From Entamoeba invadens IP1 (Eukaryota > Evosea > Mastigamoebida > Endamoebidae), in NCBI RefSeq assembly GCF_000330505.1, contig NW_004191893.1, positions 253,992 to 268,173 on the forward strand: DNA of 14,182 bases, read 5' to 3'. The notes below the pieces were generated by a model. That model did not search any database. It was not told where the DNA came from and worked only from the letters and a program-made list of their open reading frames with translations. Of this stretch, positions 1 to 8,305 are shown in pieces. A program made the translations under genes and the position numbers. Position 1 is the stretch's first letter, and every line of letters starts with the position of its first letter.

Positions 1-3000
1 TCGAGCAAATCATTTCAAACCTCCTTGTAGCCAACACACAGGTTGTGAACCAAGCAACAGACTCGATTGTGAAATTACTTCGACATCCTGAGATCACTAT
101 ACCTTTGATGAACATTTTTATGAATCATCCTCGTGTTGAAATGAGACAAATCACAGGCGTGTTGCTCAGAAAAAAAATCTGCGCATTATGGATCAAACTC
201 CCACCAAACGTCCACGACCAAATAACAACAACTCTCATTCAAATAGTCAACACTTGTGACATCAGAGCAATTTTACTCACAACCGCCCAAATTATAAAGT
301 CAATAGCAAAGATCACTGTTCCAATTGATAAATGGCCAAATCTGTTGCCAACAATCTTACAATGGACACAAAGTCCAAACGATTTGCAAAAGGAAGTAGC
401 CTTGAGGTTAGTAGCTGATGTGGCTGGTTATTATTTGAATATGCCAAACAATGGGTTGATGTTTGGGTTATTCCAATTAGTTGGGAGCACTTTATCAACA
501 TCACAGAATTTCAAAATCAAAAAAGAAGCAATAAATATTTTGTCTGTGTTGTCACAATTTATCGAAAAGCCAAGCGATTTGGCGCCATTTGAACAACTCA
601 CGCCTCTCATCGCCAACACAATGAAAGATTGTATTAAATTGTCTGATGAAGATGACTTTTGTGATTTAGTAGAAGTGTTGTCGTCGATTGTCGAAGGATT
701 CAGTGAGGTCCAAGAGTTCGACACAATGACACAAAAAACAATGTCACCGATATTGGCACTTTGCTTAGAAACAGCTGGAATTCAATCACTTCCCGCATAC
801 ATTAGACAATCTGCGTTGTACTTCATAAACACATTTGTGGAATATCAACTTGAGTATAGTGTGTCAAGTGGTATTGTCCCTCCTTTGACACAATTACTAA
901 TCAATATACTTTCAGAATACAATCCACTTGATCCAGAAGATGAAGAAGCGCCACATAGAATATATGCTGGAGAAGTGTTGAGCACAATGGCAGAAATATT
1001 ACCATCTTCGGATTTCTTCCCACTCTTTTGGGATATCGTCTCGAAAAACTTGGAATCGACTGCCCCTGGGATAAGGTGTGCGGTGTCGCTTGCACTAGGG
1101 ACGATGTCATTCACGTGTCCAGTATCTATTAATGAAGTTGGTAACATCATATCTCCATACATCCTCACTTCTCTTCAAAATGAGAACATATCTGTAAAGG
1201 GATCTGCACTTACTTGTATTGGTAATTTTGCGGATAACAGCGTCGCGTTCATATATACAAACTGTGACATGTTCTTTTCGACGTTACTTGCTTTGACTAA
1301 GGATAGTAATGTCGACCTTCAATCGGCTGCATTTTTCGATATCCACATTATGGTCGAAAAATTATCACTTGAAGAGATGAAGAACTCTGTTGGTCCATTG
1401 CTGAACCGATGTATTGAAGTTGTGTTGTCGACACCTGACTATGATGTCAGAGATGCTGCATTAGCAACACTATCGGCTTTGGTGTTCTTGGCTGGCGAAT
1501 TGATAATTCCACACGCACAGCCAATCATCCAAATTGCAAATCAATTGATTGTTGCGGAAGTCCACAAGGATATCGAAATCATTCAAAAGGGACGTGGTAT
1601 TGAGTTGTTTGGATGCATTGCAAAAGCTATTGGAAAAGATGCGTTCAGGCCATATCTCGAGGCTGTTGTGAATATTATCCGACAGATGTTAGTAATGAAA
1701 CACACATTTGAGTATGAAATTAGAAAGTTTTCATACAGCGCGCTTTCTGACTTGTTTTCAGTCTATGGAAGTGAGTTGGCGCCGTTGATCCCAATGATTA
1801 TCGAGAGACTTATTAACACTTTCCAAATGGAAGACGATGACGATGAGAAGAAAGAGCAACTTGGAAACATTTCTTCTGATGATGAGGATGACGAGGAGGA
1901 AGAACATATATCATATAGTTCTGGATTAGTCGATGAAAAAGGGCGCGGTGCTATTTTGATTGGAAAGATGTTTGAGTCCGTTCCACGAGAGATGGAAACA
2001 TATGGGATTGCTCTTTTGGGATTTCTCAATAAGATGTGTGCTGACGACAGAATAGACGTTGCGGATTGTGCGTGTGAAACTTTGTGGAAAATATTATACA
2101 TTCCATTGGTGAAAGAAGGGTTGTACAATCCGTTGGGACAAAACCCGACGGGCGCAAATGCAATGAGACTTGTCAATGAAGGGACTCTCACAAAAGTCCA
2201 ACTCACATTGGAAAGTTTACCACAAAGTGTCATGGCTACTTTAAAAGAGGTGACTGAAACGTATTTCTTGGTTTCAGACAACACGAAATATCGAGATATT
2301 TTGATCACGATTTTGAATCAGTTCATTGAAATATTCACATTACTTGGAACGGCTGGTGCACATTTTTGCATTGTGTCACTGTCAAATTTGACTCTCAAAA
2401 TATTGAATCAACAAACAAAAGCTCAAAAGCAAAATTTAGGGTTTGACCCAAGTGAAATTCATGAGGCGGAAAGTGACTTATTGTCGACAGTTGGTGATGT
2501 GTTAATGATGTTGTTCAAGATGTTTGGAAAGAATGTGTCAGATTACTTTGTCCAACTTTTTGCCATCCTTTCAAAAATCTCACAAAAAAGAAACAACAGT
2601 GCTATGAAATCCACCGCAATTGGTGTCATTGCAGATTTCTTTGTGTACTCCAACTTCTGCCCAGAGCAAATTATCGATCCTGCTCTTGCTTTGTTTTTAC
2701 ACAATTTAACAAGCAATAACGAAGACGTCACTATTAATGCGGCATGCGGATTTGGATCACTCGTTAGAATAATACCACAAAGTCATTCCCAAAGTGCTTT
2801 GAACGCTTCACAACAAGCTCTTCAGATCATTGCGACGAGAATTATCACTGCAAAAAGACCGGGAGTAATCGACAATTTTGTGTCGTGTGTGTGTAAAATC
2901 CTGTGTGTGCCAGGATGCCCTTTCCAACCACAAGCAATCCTCCCACAACTCATCAGATTTTTACCAATCACATCCGACCACGAAGAGGAGGAAAACGTAT

Positions 3001-3143
3001 ACTCCACATTTGCTAAGTTTTACATCAACATCCCCGAACTTAACGCACAAAAGTCTCTTCTCATCGACGCATTCAGAAAAGCACTCAATGTGGAAGGAGT
3101 CAGAGACTCCACAAAGCAACTGCTTCAGAAGTATCTTATGTAA
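1..3143 (+). CDS. Importin-4/Kap123-type karyopherin beta (5' partial)
   Basis: Nuclear import receptor built of HEAT repeats. This family carries cargo such as histones and ribosomal proteins through nuclear pores under RanGTP control. The frame is open from base 3 with no ATG, so the true start lies upstream. Residues 1-60 of the visible part (EQIISNLL..., then RQITGVLLRKKI) match the N-terminal importin domain as in human IPO4, so probably only a few codons are missing. About 1046 residues are visible, close to the usual 1080-1110. Amphipathic helix pairs run throughout. Around residues 609-637 (about nt 1827-1913) an Asp/Glu-rich loop (DDDDEKKE, DDEDDEEEE) interrupts the repeats, as in Kap123 and IPO4. 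No intron is needed. It ends in TAA at 3141-3143. The sub-type (IPO4 rather than IPO5) rests on the resemblance of the N-terminus and is less certain than the family. Confidence 0.88.
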   Translation, partial: EQIISNLLVANTQVVNQATDSIVKLLRHPEITIPLMNIFMNHPRVEMRQITGVLLRKKICALWIKLPPNVHDQITTTLIQIVNTCDIRAILLTTAQIIKSIAKITVPIDKWPNLLPTILQWTQSPNDLQKEVALRLVADVAGYYLNMPNNGLMFGLFQLVGSTLSTSQNFKIKKEAINILSVLSQFIEKPSDLAPFEQLTPLIANTMKDCIKLSDEDDFCDLVEVLSSIVEGFSEVQEFDTMTQKTMSPILALCLETAGIQSLPAYIRQSALYFINTFVEYQLEYSVSSGIVPPLTQLLINILSEYNPLDPEDEEAPHRIYAGEVLSTMAEILPSSDFFPLFWDIVSKNLESTAPGIRCAVSLALGTMSFTCPVSINEVGNIISPYILTSLQNENISVKGSALTCIGNFADNSVAFIYTNCDMFFSTLLALTKDSNVDLQSAAFFDIHIMVEKLSLEEMKNSVGPLLNRCIEVVLSTPDYDVRDAALATLSALVFLAGELIIPHAQPIIQIANQLIVAEVHKDIEIIQKGRGIELFGCIAKAIGKDAFRPYLEAVVNIIRQMLVMKHTFEYEIRKFSYSALSDLFSVYGSELAPLIPMIIERLINTFQMEDDDDEKKEQLGNISSDDEDDEEEEHISYSSGLVDEKGRGAILIGKMFESVPREMETYGIALLGFLNKMCADDRIDVADCACETLWKILYIPLVKEGLYNPLGQNPTGANAMRLVNEGTLTKVQLTLESLPQSVMATLKEVTETYFLVSDNTKYRDILITILNQFIEIFTLLGTAGAHFCIVSLSNLTLKILNQQTKAQKQNLGFDPSEIHEAESDLLSTVGDVLMMLFKMFGKNVSDYFVQLFAILSKISQKRNNSAMKSTAIGVIADFFVYSNFCPEQIIDPALALFLHNLTSNNEDVTINAACGFGSLVRIIPQSHSQSALNASQQALQIIATRIITAKRPGVIDNFVSCVCKILCVPGCPFQPQAILPQLIRFLPITSDHEEEENVYSTFAKFYINIPELNAQKSLLIDAFRKALNVEGVRDSTKQLLQKYLM

Positions 3144-3467
3144 GACTTGCTTTTATTTATCTTCGTATCTCTTTTTGTTTCTATCTTTTTTCATTTTAAA
3201 AATAAAATTTATTTTAATTGTTTGATTTCGTTTTTCCTTTTCGACTCAACGCCTCATTTTCTATTTTTGTATTTTTTTCTCTGATATTTAAAAAAAACCA
3301 AAGTTAACAATAGGTATTGTTCAGTATAGTTTATTTATAATAATAATATAAAAATAATAATTGGTTTGCATGGTAGTTGAAGGGGAAAAAAATTAGTAAA
3401 ATATATTTAATATTATAGTTGTTATTTCTTTGACCATTTTCAAGTTAATTCAACTGAAAAAACACAA
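3144..3467. other. Intergenic spacer with promoter of the small secreted-protein gene
   Basis: AT-rich, with long T and A runs and no credible ORF. The first part is the importin 3' region. The right end holds a TATA-like stretch (AAATATATTTAAT, about 3399-3411) and an AATTCA-containing stretch (about 3447-3453) shortly before the ATG at 3468. The latter resembles the Entamoeba initiator AAAAATTCA. Transcription would then start with a 5' UTR of roughly 15 nt, which is normal for the genus. This is inference from motif position only. Confidence 0.45.
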
Positions 3468-3960
3468 ATGATTTTGTACATCCTTCTCATCGTGTCAGTG
3501 CTTGGATATGAATACACGTGCAGTACCGAAATCGAAGACTCCAAAGATACTGATTTGCAGGCGATTGAAGTCACTACCGTTAATAGTTGTGTGACACAAC
3601 ATGGTAAAATTGTAGTAAGAAACTTAAACGGTGCTGTTACAGAGGTGAGTATTAGCGACAGTTTGTCTTATTTGTGTTTGACTAACAAAATAATTAACAC
3701 ACAGAAGTGTACCCCATTTCTTCAACTTCAAACAACCACGAGATTTCTGTTCTTTCAGGATTTTACACAATGAAAGTGATTAAACGATCTGAAGGGACTT
3801 GTAGGTATCGACTATTTAAAGTGACTGTGAAGAAAGTAGATGGTTTGTTTTTTTTTTCAAATACACCAATAACTCACTTGAAGAATGCGAACCTTTTTAT
3901 ACTGCAACTGTCAAGGAAAAGAAGATAATATGGCAAGTCGACAACACAACAACGGCGTAA
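3468..3960 (+). CDS. Small secreted protein, three exons, function unknown
   Basis: No unspliced frame covers this gene. Exons 3468-3660, 3705-3842 and 3884-3960 join in phase to a 135-residue protein ending at TAA 3958-3960. Residues 1-13 (MILYILLIVSVLG) form a signal peptide, so the product is probably secreted or delivered to secretory vesicles. The mature part is short alternating strands without a membrane segment and carries four cysteines (18, 41, 97, 112), enough for two disulfides. Cys112 appears only after removal of intron 2. The pattern (HGKIVVRNLNG, later RYRLFKVTV) suggests a small beta-sandwich, but I recognise no family. It is convergent with the coiled-coil secreted gene; the stop codons are 82 bp apart. 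The exon model is well supported by splice signals and phase; the function is not. Confidence 0.72.
3661..3704 (+). other. Intron 1 of small secreted-protein gene (44 bp)
   Basis: Begins GTTTGT, contains a branch-like GACTAAC at 3680-3686 and ends ACACAG. Splicing joins a one-base remainder to two bases of exon 2 (a Lys codon) and keeps the frame open. The earlier GTGAGT at 3645 would lead into a frame that stops. Confidence 0.75.
3843..3883 (+). other. Intron 2 of small secreted-protein gene (41 bp)
   Basis: Begins GTTTGT, followed by a T-run, a branch-like AATAACT and 3' end TTGAAG. Reading through would add a Phe-rich stretch and stop at 3926-3928. Splicing instead gives a polar beta-like C-terminus with a fourth cysteine. 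Confidence 0.68.
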
Positions 3961-4042
3961 TTTGAATGTTTTTATCTTCATTTGTTCTATTAAAAATGAC
4001 AAAAATGAAAACAAAGAATGAGGTACAAAACAGAGTTAGTTT

Positions 4043-5113
4043 TTATGCCTTGATTGCGTTCTTCTCCTTTACCTCTGCTGTTCTCTTCTTAAGTTTCAAC
4101 TTTTCAGTTTGGATATCAGCTTGTGTGTTAGTAAGTTGTCGTTTTAAGTCAGCCTTTGAAGTTCCTTTTACAGTATTAAGTTGTGCTTTGATCTTATCAG
4201 CATTCTCTTGGAGGACTTTGATCTTGTTGTCATATTTCTCTTCGACTTTCTTAACCAATCCTTCGACAACTTTCTTTTGTTTTTGTTCAGTCTTAGCGAG
4301 TTTGGCTTTAGTAACGGCAAGTTTCTTTTTCTCTTGTGGAGTTGTTTTGTCTTTCTTTTCTAAAGCAATAACCTTTTCTTTTAGTTGTTCAACTTTCTTT
4401 GCTTGCTTTTTTGCTTGTTTCTTGGCAAAGTTAATTGACTTGTTCATCACCGCGTTGGTCTTCTTTTCAGTCTTCTTTGTCTGCTTAATTTCTTCTTTGA
4501 GTTCTTTGATTGCCTTCTTTTGCTTGGCTTTTTCTTTTGCTAATTTCTCGGCCTTCTCTGCGCGCTCTTGTGCCTTCTTCTTCTCAACCTGAGCAAGAGC
4601 AAGCTTTTCTCGAGCAACACTCATTTTCTTTTCGATATTTGCGCGGTGGGTTTGTTGCTTATGGAACTCATCGAGTTGTTTCTCAGTGAATCCAGTGTCT
4701 TGGTGTGCGTCTTGAATCATTTCTTTGACAGAAGAGAATCTATGCTCTATCTTCAACCGACGTAACATGGCAAGGCGTTGTTCGACAGGAAGAACCGCCA
4801 TCATCTTCTTCATTGCGTCCAAAATGGTTTTTTTCTCGCTCGTTAACATTGTCACTTTCTTTTTGAGCCACACTTGGACTTCGCCAATCTGCGCTCTGTC
4901 TTGATCACGAACAGCTTTCTTCCCATCAACAGATGCCTGGTCTAATTTGTTCAACACACGACGTTCGATATCTTCGACCTCACTCAATCGATTCTCTAAA
5001 ACGCCAACTTTCTCTTCAATTTTATATATCGGTGCTACAAAAAAGCCAGTGACCGCAGGCTCAGTCATTGCAACTGCGCTGTATGCTATAACAAAAAGTA
5101 CTACCAATTGCAT
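4043..5113 (-). CDS. Secreted lysine-rich coiled-coil protein
   Basis: A 356-residue protein with no intron needed. Residues 1-15 are a signal peptide with an Ala-Val-Ala cleavage motif at 13-15. A short, less biased part follows (to about residue 150). Then comes a long, highly charged helix (about 160-356) dominated by Lys, Glu, Ala and Gln with heptad-like spacing, i.e. a coiled coil. There is no second membrane segment and no GPI-type tail, so it should be secreted or stored in vesicles. An NKS sequon lies near the middle of the helix. The composition recalls the lysine/glutamate-rich surface proteins (KERP) of E. histolytica, but low-complexity similarity is not homology. ATG at 5111-5113 is the first in frame and directly follows the signal peptide logic. 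TAA is at 4043-4045. Function unknown. Confidence 0.82.
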   Translation of the reverse strand: MQLVVLFVIAYSAVAMTEPAVTGFFVAPIYKIEEKVGVLENRLSEVEDIERRVLNKLDQASVDGKKAVRDQDRAQIGEVQVWLKKKVTMLTSEKKTILDAMKKMMAVLPVEQRLAMLRRLKIEHRFSSVKEMIQDAHQDTGFTEKQLDEFHKQQTHRANIEKKMSVAREKLALAQVEKKKAQERAEKAEKLAKEKAKQKKAIKELKEEIKQTKKTEKKTNAVMNKSINFAKKQAKKQAKKVEQLKEKVIALEKKDKTTPQEKKKLAVTKAKLAKTEQKQKKVVEGLVKKVEEKYDNKIKVLQENADKIKAQLNTVKGTSKADLKRQLTNTQADIQTEKLKLKKRTAEVKEKNAIKA

Positions 5114-5332
5114 GTAAAATATAATTTTTCAGTTATTTTCAAGTTCTTCTGATTTTTGCTGTGTATCAATTGTTTGTTCATTAGATTTACTATATTTATA
5201 TAACTCTTTTACCATCACATTTCTATTCATTGTCGTGGAGTTAAATAAAAAATGGTTGGATGTTGATTAAAATGTTATATATAACATTTATGAGAAACAA
5301 AGAGAACTACGAATTTGTTGAGAGGTATTAAG
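5114..5332. promoter_or_regulatory. Divergent promoter region with TATA- and GAAC-like elements
   Basis: 219 bp separate two divergent start codons. For the minus-strand gene there is a TATA-like run at about 5190-5203, an AATGAAC element (GTTCATT on the plus strand, 5176-5182) and a GAACTT (plus strand AAGTTC, 5141-5146). For the plus-strand gene a TATATATAA run ends near 5283, GAACT lies at 5303-5307 and GAATTT at 5311-5316, about 20 nt before ATG 5333. The set and order TATA, GAAC, Inr match the known Entamoeba core promoter. The transcription start sites are inferred. Confidence 0.55.
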
Positions 5333-6658
5333 ATGAAGGTATCCGATAGTTACACATCATTCGACGATTCGTCGAAATCAACAAACTCGGCAGCGTATGA
5401 CACGGAGCCTAATACCCCTTATCTACTTGGTGGAATTTTACTTGCTATTTTCATGACAACGTTCTCAATATTTTTGCTAGTGATGTGTTTCACACCCAAC
5501 CATATTATACAACCAGTCATCGAGTCAACACCAAACACAATCCTTTGGAAACAATTTTCTTACCCACAACATATTTATCCGACGAGTTGTACAAACATCA
5601 CTTGCCCAATATTGTCGTACATCTACCACAAATCGTTATCAGAAAACACATTTTTGGATGACGAGACGTGTGAGAGTTTAAGTGATATTTTGATGACCAA
5701 TATCACCAATTCCACTCCAAAACTCTTTGATGGACTTTACGATCCATACTCATCACCTAGAAAATTCGCAAAAAACGGACTTGATATTGACATTGTGTCC
5801 CTCGAAAGTGTGTATTCTGTCGAACAGGCAAAAACGTTGATAAAAAAATCGCCTGTCATCCTCACATTAATCAACGCAACAAACAATTGTGAAATTGAGG
5901 GGAATACAGTCGAAATACCAGTCGAGTCTGGGAGAACGTTTCACGTGACACAGAACGTCTCGAACAACGGAATTAAAACTTTTTGTGTTGTTGGATGGGA
6001 TGATACATTTGCAGGGGGAGGATTTATCATTCATGGGGGTATCCACTCTATGGGGTTTTACACTGGAAACGTCTCAACAGATTACGAACTACAACTTTGT
6101 CAAAATAGTCGTGGCTCAGTTGATTGGATAATCGACACAACGACATATGAAGAAAATTCGTATTTTGACGACACTAACACGGCGACGATGCTTAAATGCA
6201 ACGATCCGAAGTTGTGTAAAGAACTTGGGTTTTATACCATTGCATTGAAGAACCCAACAGGGTCCAGAATGTATCAAGTTCGGATGAGGTATTTTGATGA
6301 AAACAACAAATACACTGGAACTCTATATTTTGAAAGTATTCAACAGTATGAATTAGAATATCTATTCGATAGAATTATGTCAAAAGACAGAGACCCATAT
6401 TGCGCGTATAGTTTTTTGTCATATAGCGCTTTTAATACACTCAAGAAACTTTTCATATTAATACCAGAGATGGACTATAAGCAGTACTCTGTTGTTTGTT
6501 TTTTTATGTCTTCGTGAATATATGATTTACTAATTATTTAGGCTTTCACTGCTTATGAATATATAATCACATCAAACTCAAAAGGAATTGACATTAAAAC
6601 ACTTGCAAAAGAGAAGCCTAACAAATTCACAGGAAAGAACCTTATCTTTCCCGAATGA
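5333..6658 (+). CDS. Type II membrane protein, divergent papain-like (Entamoeba CP-C-like) peptidase homologue, probably inactive
   Basis: Exons 5333-6493 and 6542-6658 give 425 residues. A 30-residue cytoplasmic tail is followed by one membrane helix (about 31-53) and a Cys-containing ectodomain with about seven N-glycosylation sequons. This layout is that of the membrane-anchored CP-C cysteine peptidases. The segment CVVGWDDTF at 218-226, then GGFII (229-233), HSMGFY (238-243) and a distal Cys256 with Trp265 matches the C-terminal half of C1A peptidases (HAV-VVGY..GGFI.KNSW). However, the catalytic His site reads GIKT and the Asn-Ser-Trp site reads HGG. Cys91 (or Cys86) may be the remnant of the nucleophile position. 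I therefore infer a non-peptidase relative. The distant similarity is judged by eye and could be wrong; the membrane topology and splicing are firmer. ATG 5333 is the first ATG in frame. Confidence 0.6.
6494..6541 (+). other. Intron of CP-C-like gene (48 bp)
   Basis: Starts GTTTGTTTTT, has a branch-like TTTACTAAT and ends ATTTAG. Phase 0 on both sides. Without splicing the frame stops at 6515-6517. With splicing it gains 38 residues ending at TGA 6656-6658. Confidence 0.8.
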
Positions 6659-6762
6659 AATCATGTTGTTGTTTATTGTTACTGTTTGGTGTTTTTATTA
6701 ATCTCTAAAATTAAAAAAAAAGAAAGAAGAATACATGTATTGACAAGGCTCCAAGGTTTGTA

Positions 6763-7536
6763 TCACTTCTGATTTTCAATCATTTGGTGCAAGAGCCTGT
6801 TCCGCTCATCACCAATCCTTTTAAGCTCTTCAACTTTTTGAAGTACCTCTTGCATCGTTTGGTGTTCCTCGTCGTTTTGATCACTCTCATTATCTTCGGA
6901 ACTTTCAGTGAAAGAGTCTGAGTCGAAGTCTTGTTGAGTTGCAATTGGTTCTGTGCATTGAGTGTTTTGGGGTATGAAGGGTTGAGATACGTTTTGTTGT
7001 TGTTGAGTGTTTACAAACGGTTGTAAATTTTGCGTTTGAATATTCTGGAATTGGTTCAACGAATTTGCGAGTGGTTGTTGTGTTTGTGGTTGAAAGAAGG
7101 TCGAAGGGAGAGAAGGTTGCATGAATTTGTTTTGTTGGTATTGGTAGTTTTGGAAAAACAAATGTTGCTTTGAAGTCGGTAAAAGTGTGTGCGACACCTT
7201 TCTTTGAGCAGTTTTTTGTGGCTCCATTTGCTCGTCGAAAGCAAAGACTCCCATGTCTAAAAATTGTGGATTTTCTTTGTCGTCAGAATCATCTTCGACC
7301 ATTGGAGTGTCCATTGGTGTGACAACTAATAAGGGAGATACTTGCGACATTTGAGCGAATTGGTTTGGTACCGAGTTAAGAGCTACAGGTGACCATCCAA
7401 ATGAGTTTTGGGCTTGAAACTGTTGGTGCGAAGTGAGAGGAACAGGGCGACAAGTGATGAGGGGAGTGTCTTTGTGATGGCTTGACATTGTCTTTGAGTT
7501 TGAGATTCCGTCGGAAGGTTCTTGCCTCCAGAACAT
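6763..7536 (-). CDS. Gln/Asn-rich protein with acidic segment and short C-terminal coiled coil
   Basis: 257 residues from the ATG at 7534-7536. No membrane segment or signal peptide. The middle (about 115-205) is rich in Gln, Asn and Phe, like prion-type or transcription-regulator low-complexity regions. Acidic patches occur near residues 81-88 (EDDSDDKE) and before the end. Residues about 228-257 form a short amphipathic helix (VLQKVEELKRIGDERNRLL) that could dimerise. No family recognised; a nuclear or RNA-granule role would be a guess. The start is uncertain. A TAG stands immediately before the ATG, and it could be the end of a 47 bp intron (7537-7583, GTTTAT...TGTAG) after an ATG at 7584-7586. 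A later Met at 7486-7488 is also possible. Convergent with the CP-C-like gene, 104 bp apart. Confidence 0.65.
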   Translation of the reverse strand: MFWRQEPSDGISNSKTMSSHHKDTPLITCRPVPLTSHQQFQAQNSFGWSPVALNSVPNQFAQMSQVSPLLVVTPMDTPMVEDDSDDKENPQFLDMGVFAFDEQMEPQKTAQRKVSHTLLPTSKQHLFFQNYQYQQNKFMQPSLPSTFFQPQTQQPLANSLNQFQNIQTQNLQPFVNTQQQQNVSQPFIPQNTQCTEPIATQQDFDSDSFTESSEDNESDQNDEEHQTMQEVLQKVEELKRIGDERNRLLHQMIENQK

Positions 7537-7919
7537 CTACAGTGAGGATGAGGGGATAAGCCATTAAAAAACCATAAATAAACCATTTAGTGCAAAATGC
7601 GTCTATTTGGTGTTGTTCCAAACACTTCTGTTGCTCCCTGTTTTATTGTTTTTCTAAGTTTTTTGTTTGTCATTTCATCCCAGATTTTTCGCCTTTTGTT
7701 ACCTTAGGTGGTTATTGGCTGTTTAATTATTCGTTTAACGATTTCACTTATTTTTTTGTTTTATTTGCAGACATTAAAATGAAAATAACGGGGTATTATT
7801 AAAAACGGTAAAAAAGTGTTTTTGGACATAAAAATTTTATTATTTTTTTTATAAAAAAAATTGTTAGGTAAATATTACTAGAGATATAATATATATAAAC
7901 CAAGATTATTGCTAATATT

Positions 7920-7939
7920 TTATTAATTTTTATTAATAA
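7920..7939. repeat. Perfect 8-bp inverted repeat with 4-bp loop
   Basis: TTATTAAT at 7920-7927 and ATTAATAA at 7932-7939 pair around TTTT. In such AT-rich DNA this can arise by chance. Confidence 0.5.
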
Positions 7940-7980
7940 TTTGTTTTAAAAAAATAGTTATAAAATCCGATTTAATAAAT

Positions 7981-8005
7981 TAGTAATAGTAATTATTTAT
8001 TACTA
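7981..8005. repeat. 8-bp inverted repeat with 9-bp loop
   Basis: TAGTAATA at 7981-7988 and TATTACTA at 7998-8005 are reverse complements. A function is not indicated. Confidence 0.5.
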
Positions 8006-8305
8006 TAATGGATTTTTAGTATAAGTTCTCAACTCTTTTGTTTCTAATGGTAAAAAAAGTATCATATAACTTTTAAAAACAAACCATAGTTATGTATAGA
8101 AAAAAATATATTTCTTTATATTTGATGTTTTTTCATTATTATGGCTTTCCACAATAGAAACAATTTATATCAATCAAATCTAATACATGTCATTGAATAT
8201 ATAGTAAAAAATAATTTCAAATGTAATATAATATATCATAAGTTATGAGTAATAATTTATGAGGTACTAATTGAGTTATTAAACAAATCTGAAATTATAA
8301 AAACA

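Larger units (their letters stand above)
7537..8305. other. AT-rich intergenic spacer between divergent genes
   Basis: The left part (to about 7700) is the 5' flank of the Gln/Asn-rich gene and has a GGAAC on the minus strand near 7616-7620. From about 7790 to 8290 the DNA is nearly pure A/T with no credible ORF. The right end, upstream of the cullin ATG at 8306, has a TTATTAAAC run at about 8276-8284. I see no RNA gene or mobile element here. Confidence 0.6.

Noticed and set aside
1763..2308. 181-residue minus-strand frame
   Set aside because: Antisense shadow of the importin; its poly-Ser tract is the reverse of the acidic loop codons.
3645..3704. Alternative intron with GTGAGT donor
   Set aside because: It would lead into a frame that stops soon in exon 2, and the donor is unlike GTTTGT used elsewhere.
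3966..4592. 208-residue plus-strand frame rich in Phe, Ser and Cys
   Set aside because: It is the antisense of the lysine-rich coiled coil; AAG/AAA codons read backwards give Phe/Leu/Ser filler, and no promoter precedes it.
5290..5331. Short upstream ORF (13 codons) ending just before ATG 5333
   Set aside because: The likely transcription start (about 5311-5316) lies downstream of this ATG, so it would not be in the mRNA.
7590..7802. 70-residue plus-strand frame, Phe/Cys-rich
   Set aside because: Composition follows T-rich DNA, it lies in the 5' flank of the minus-strand gene, and no start-codon context supports it.
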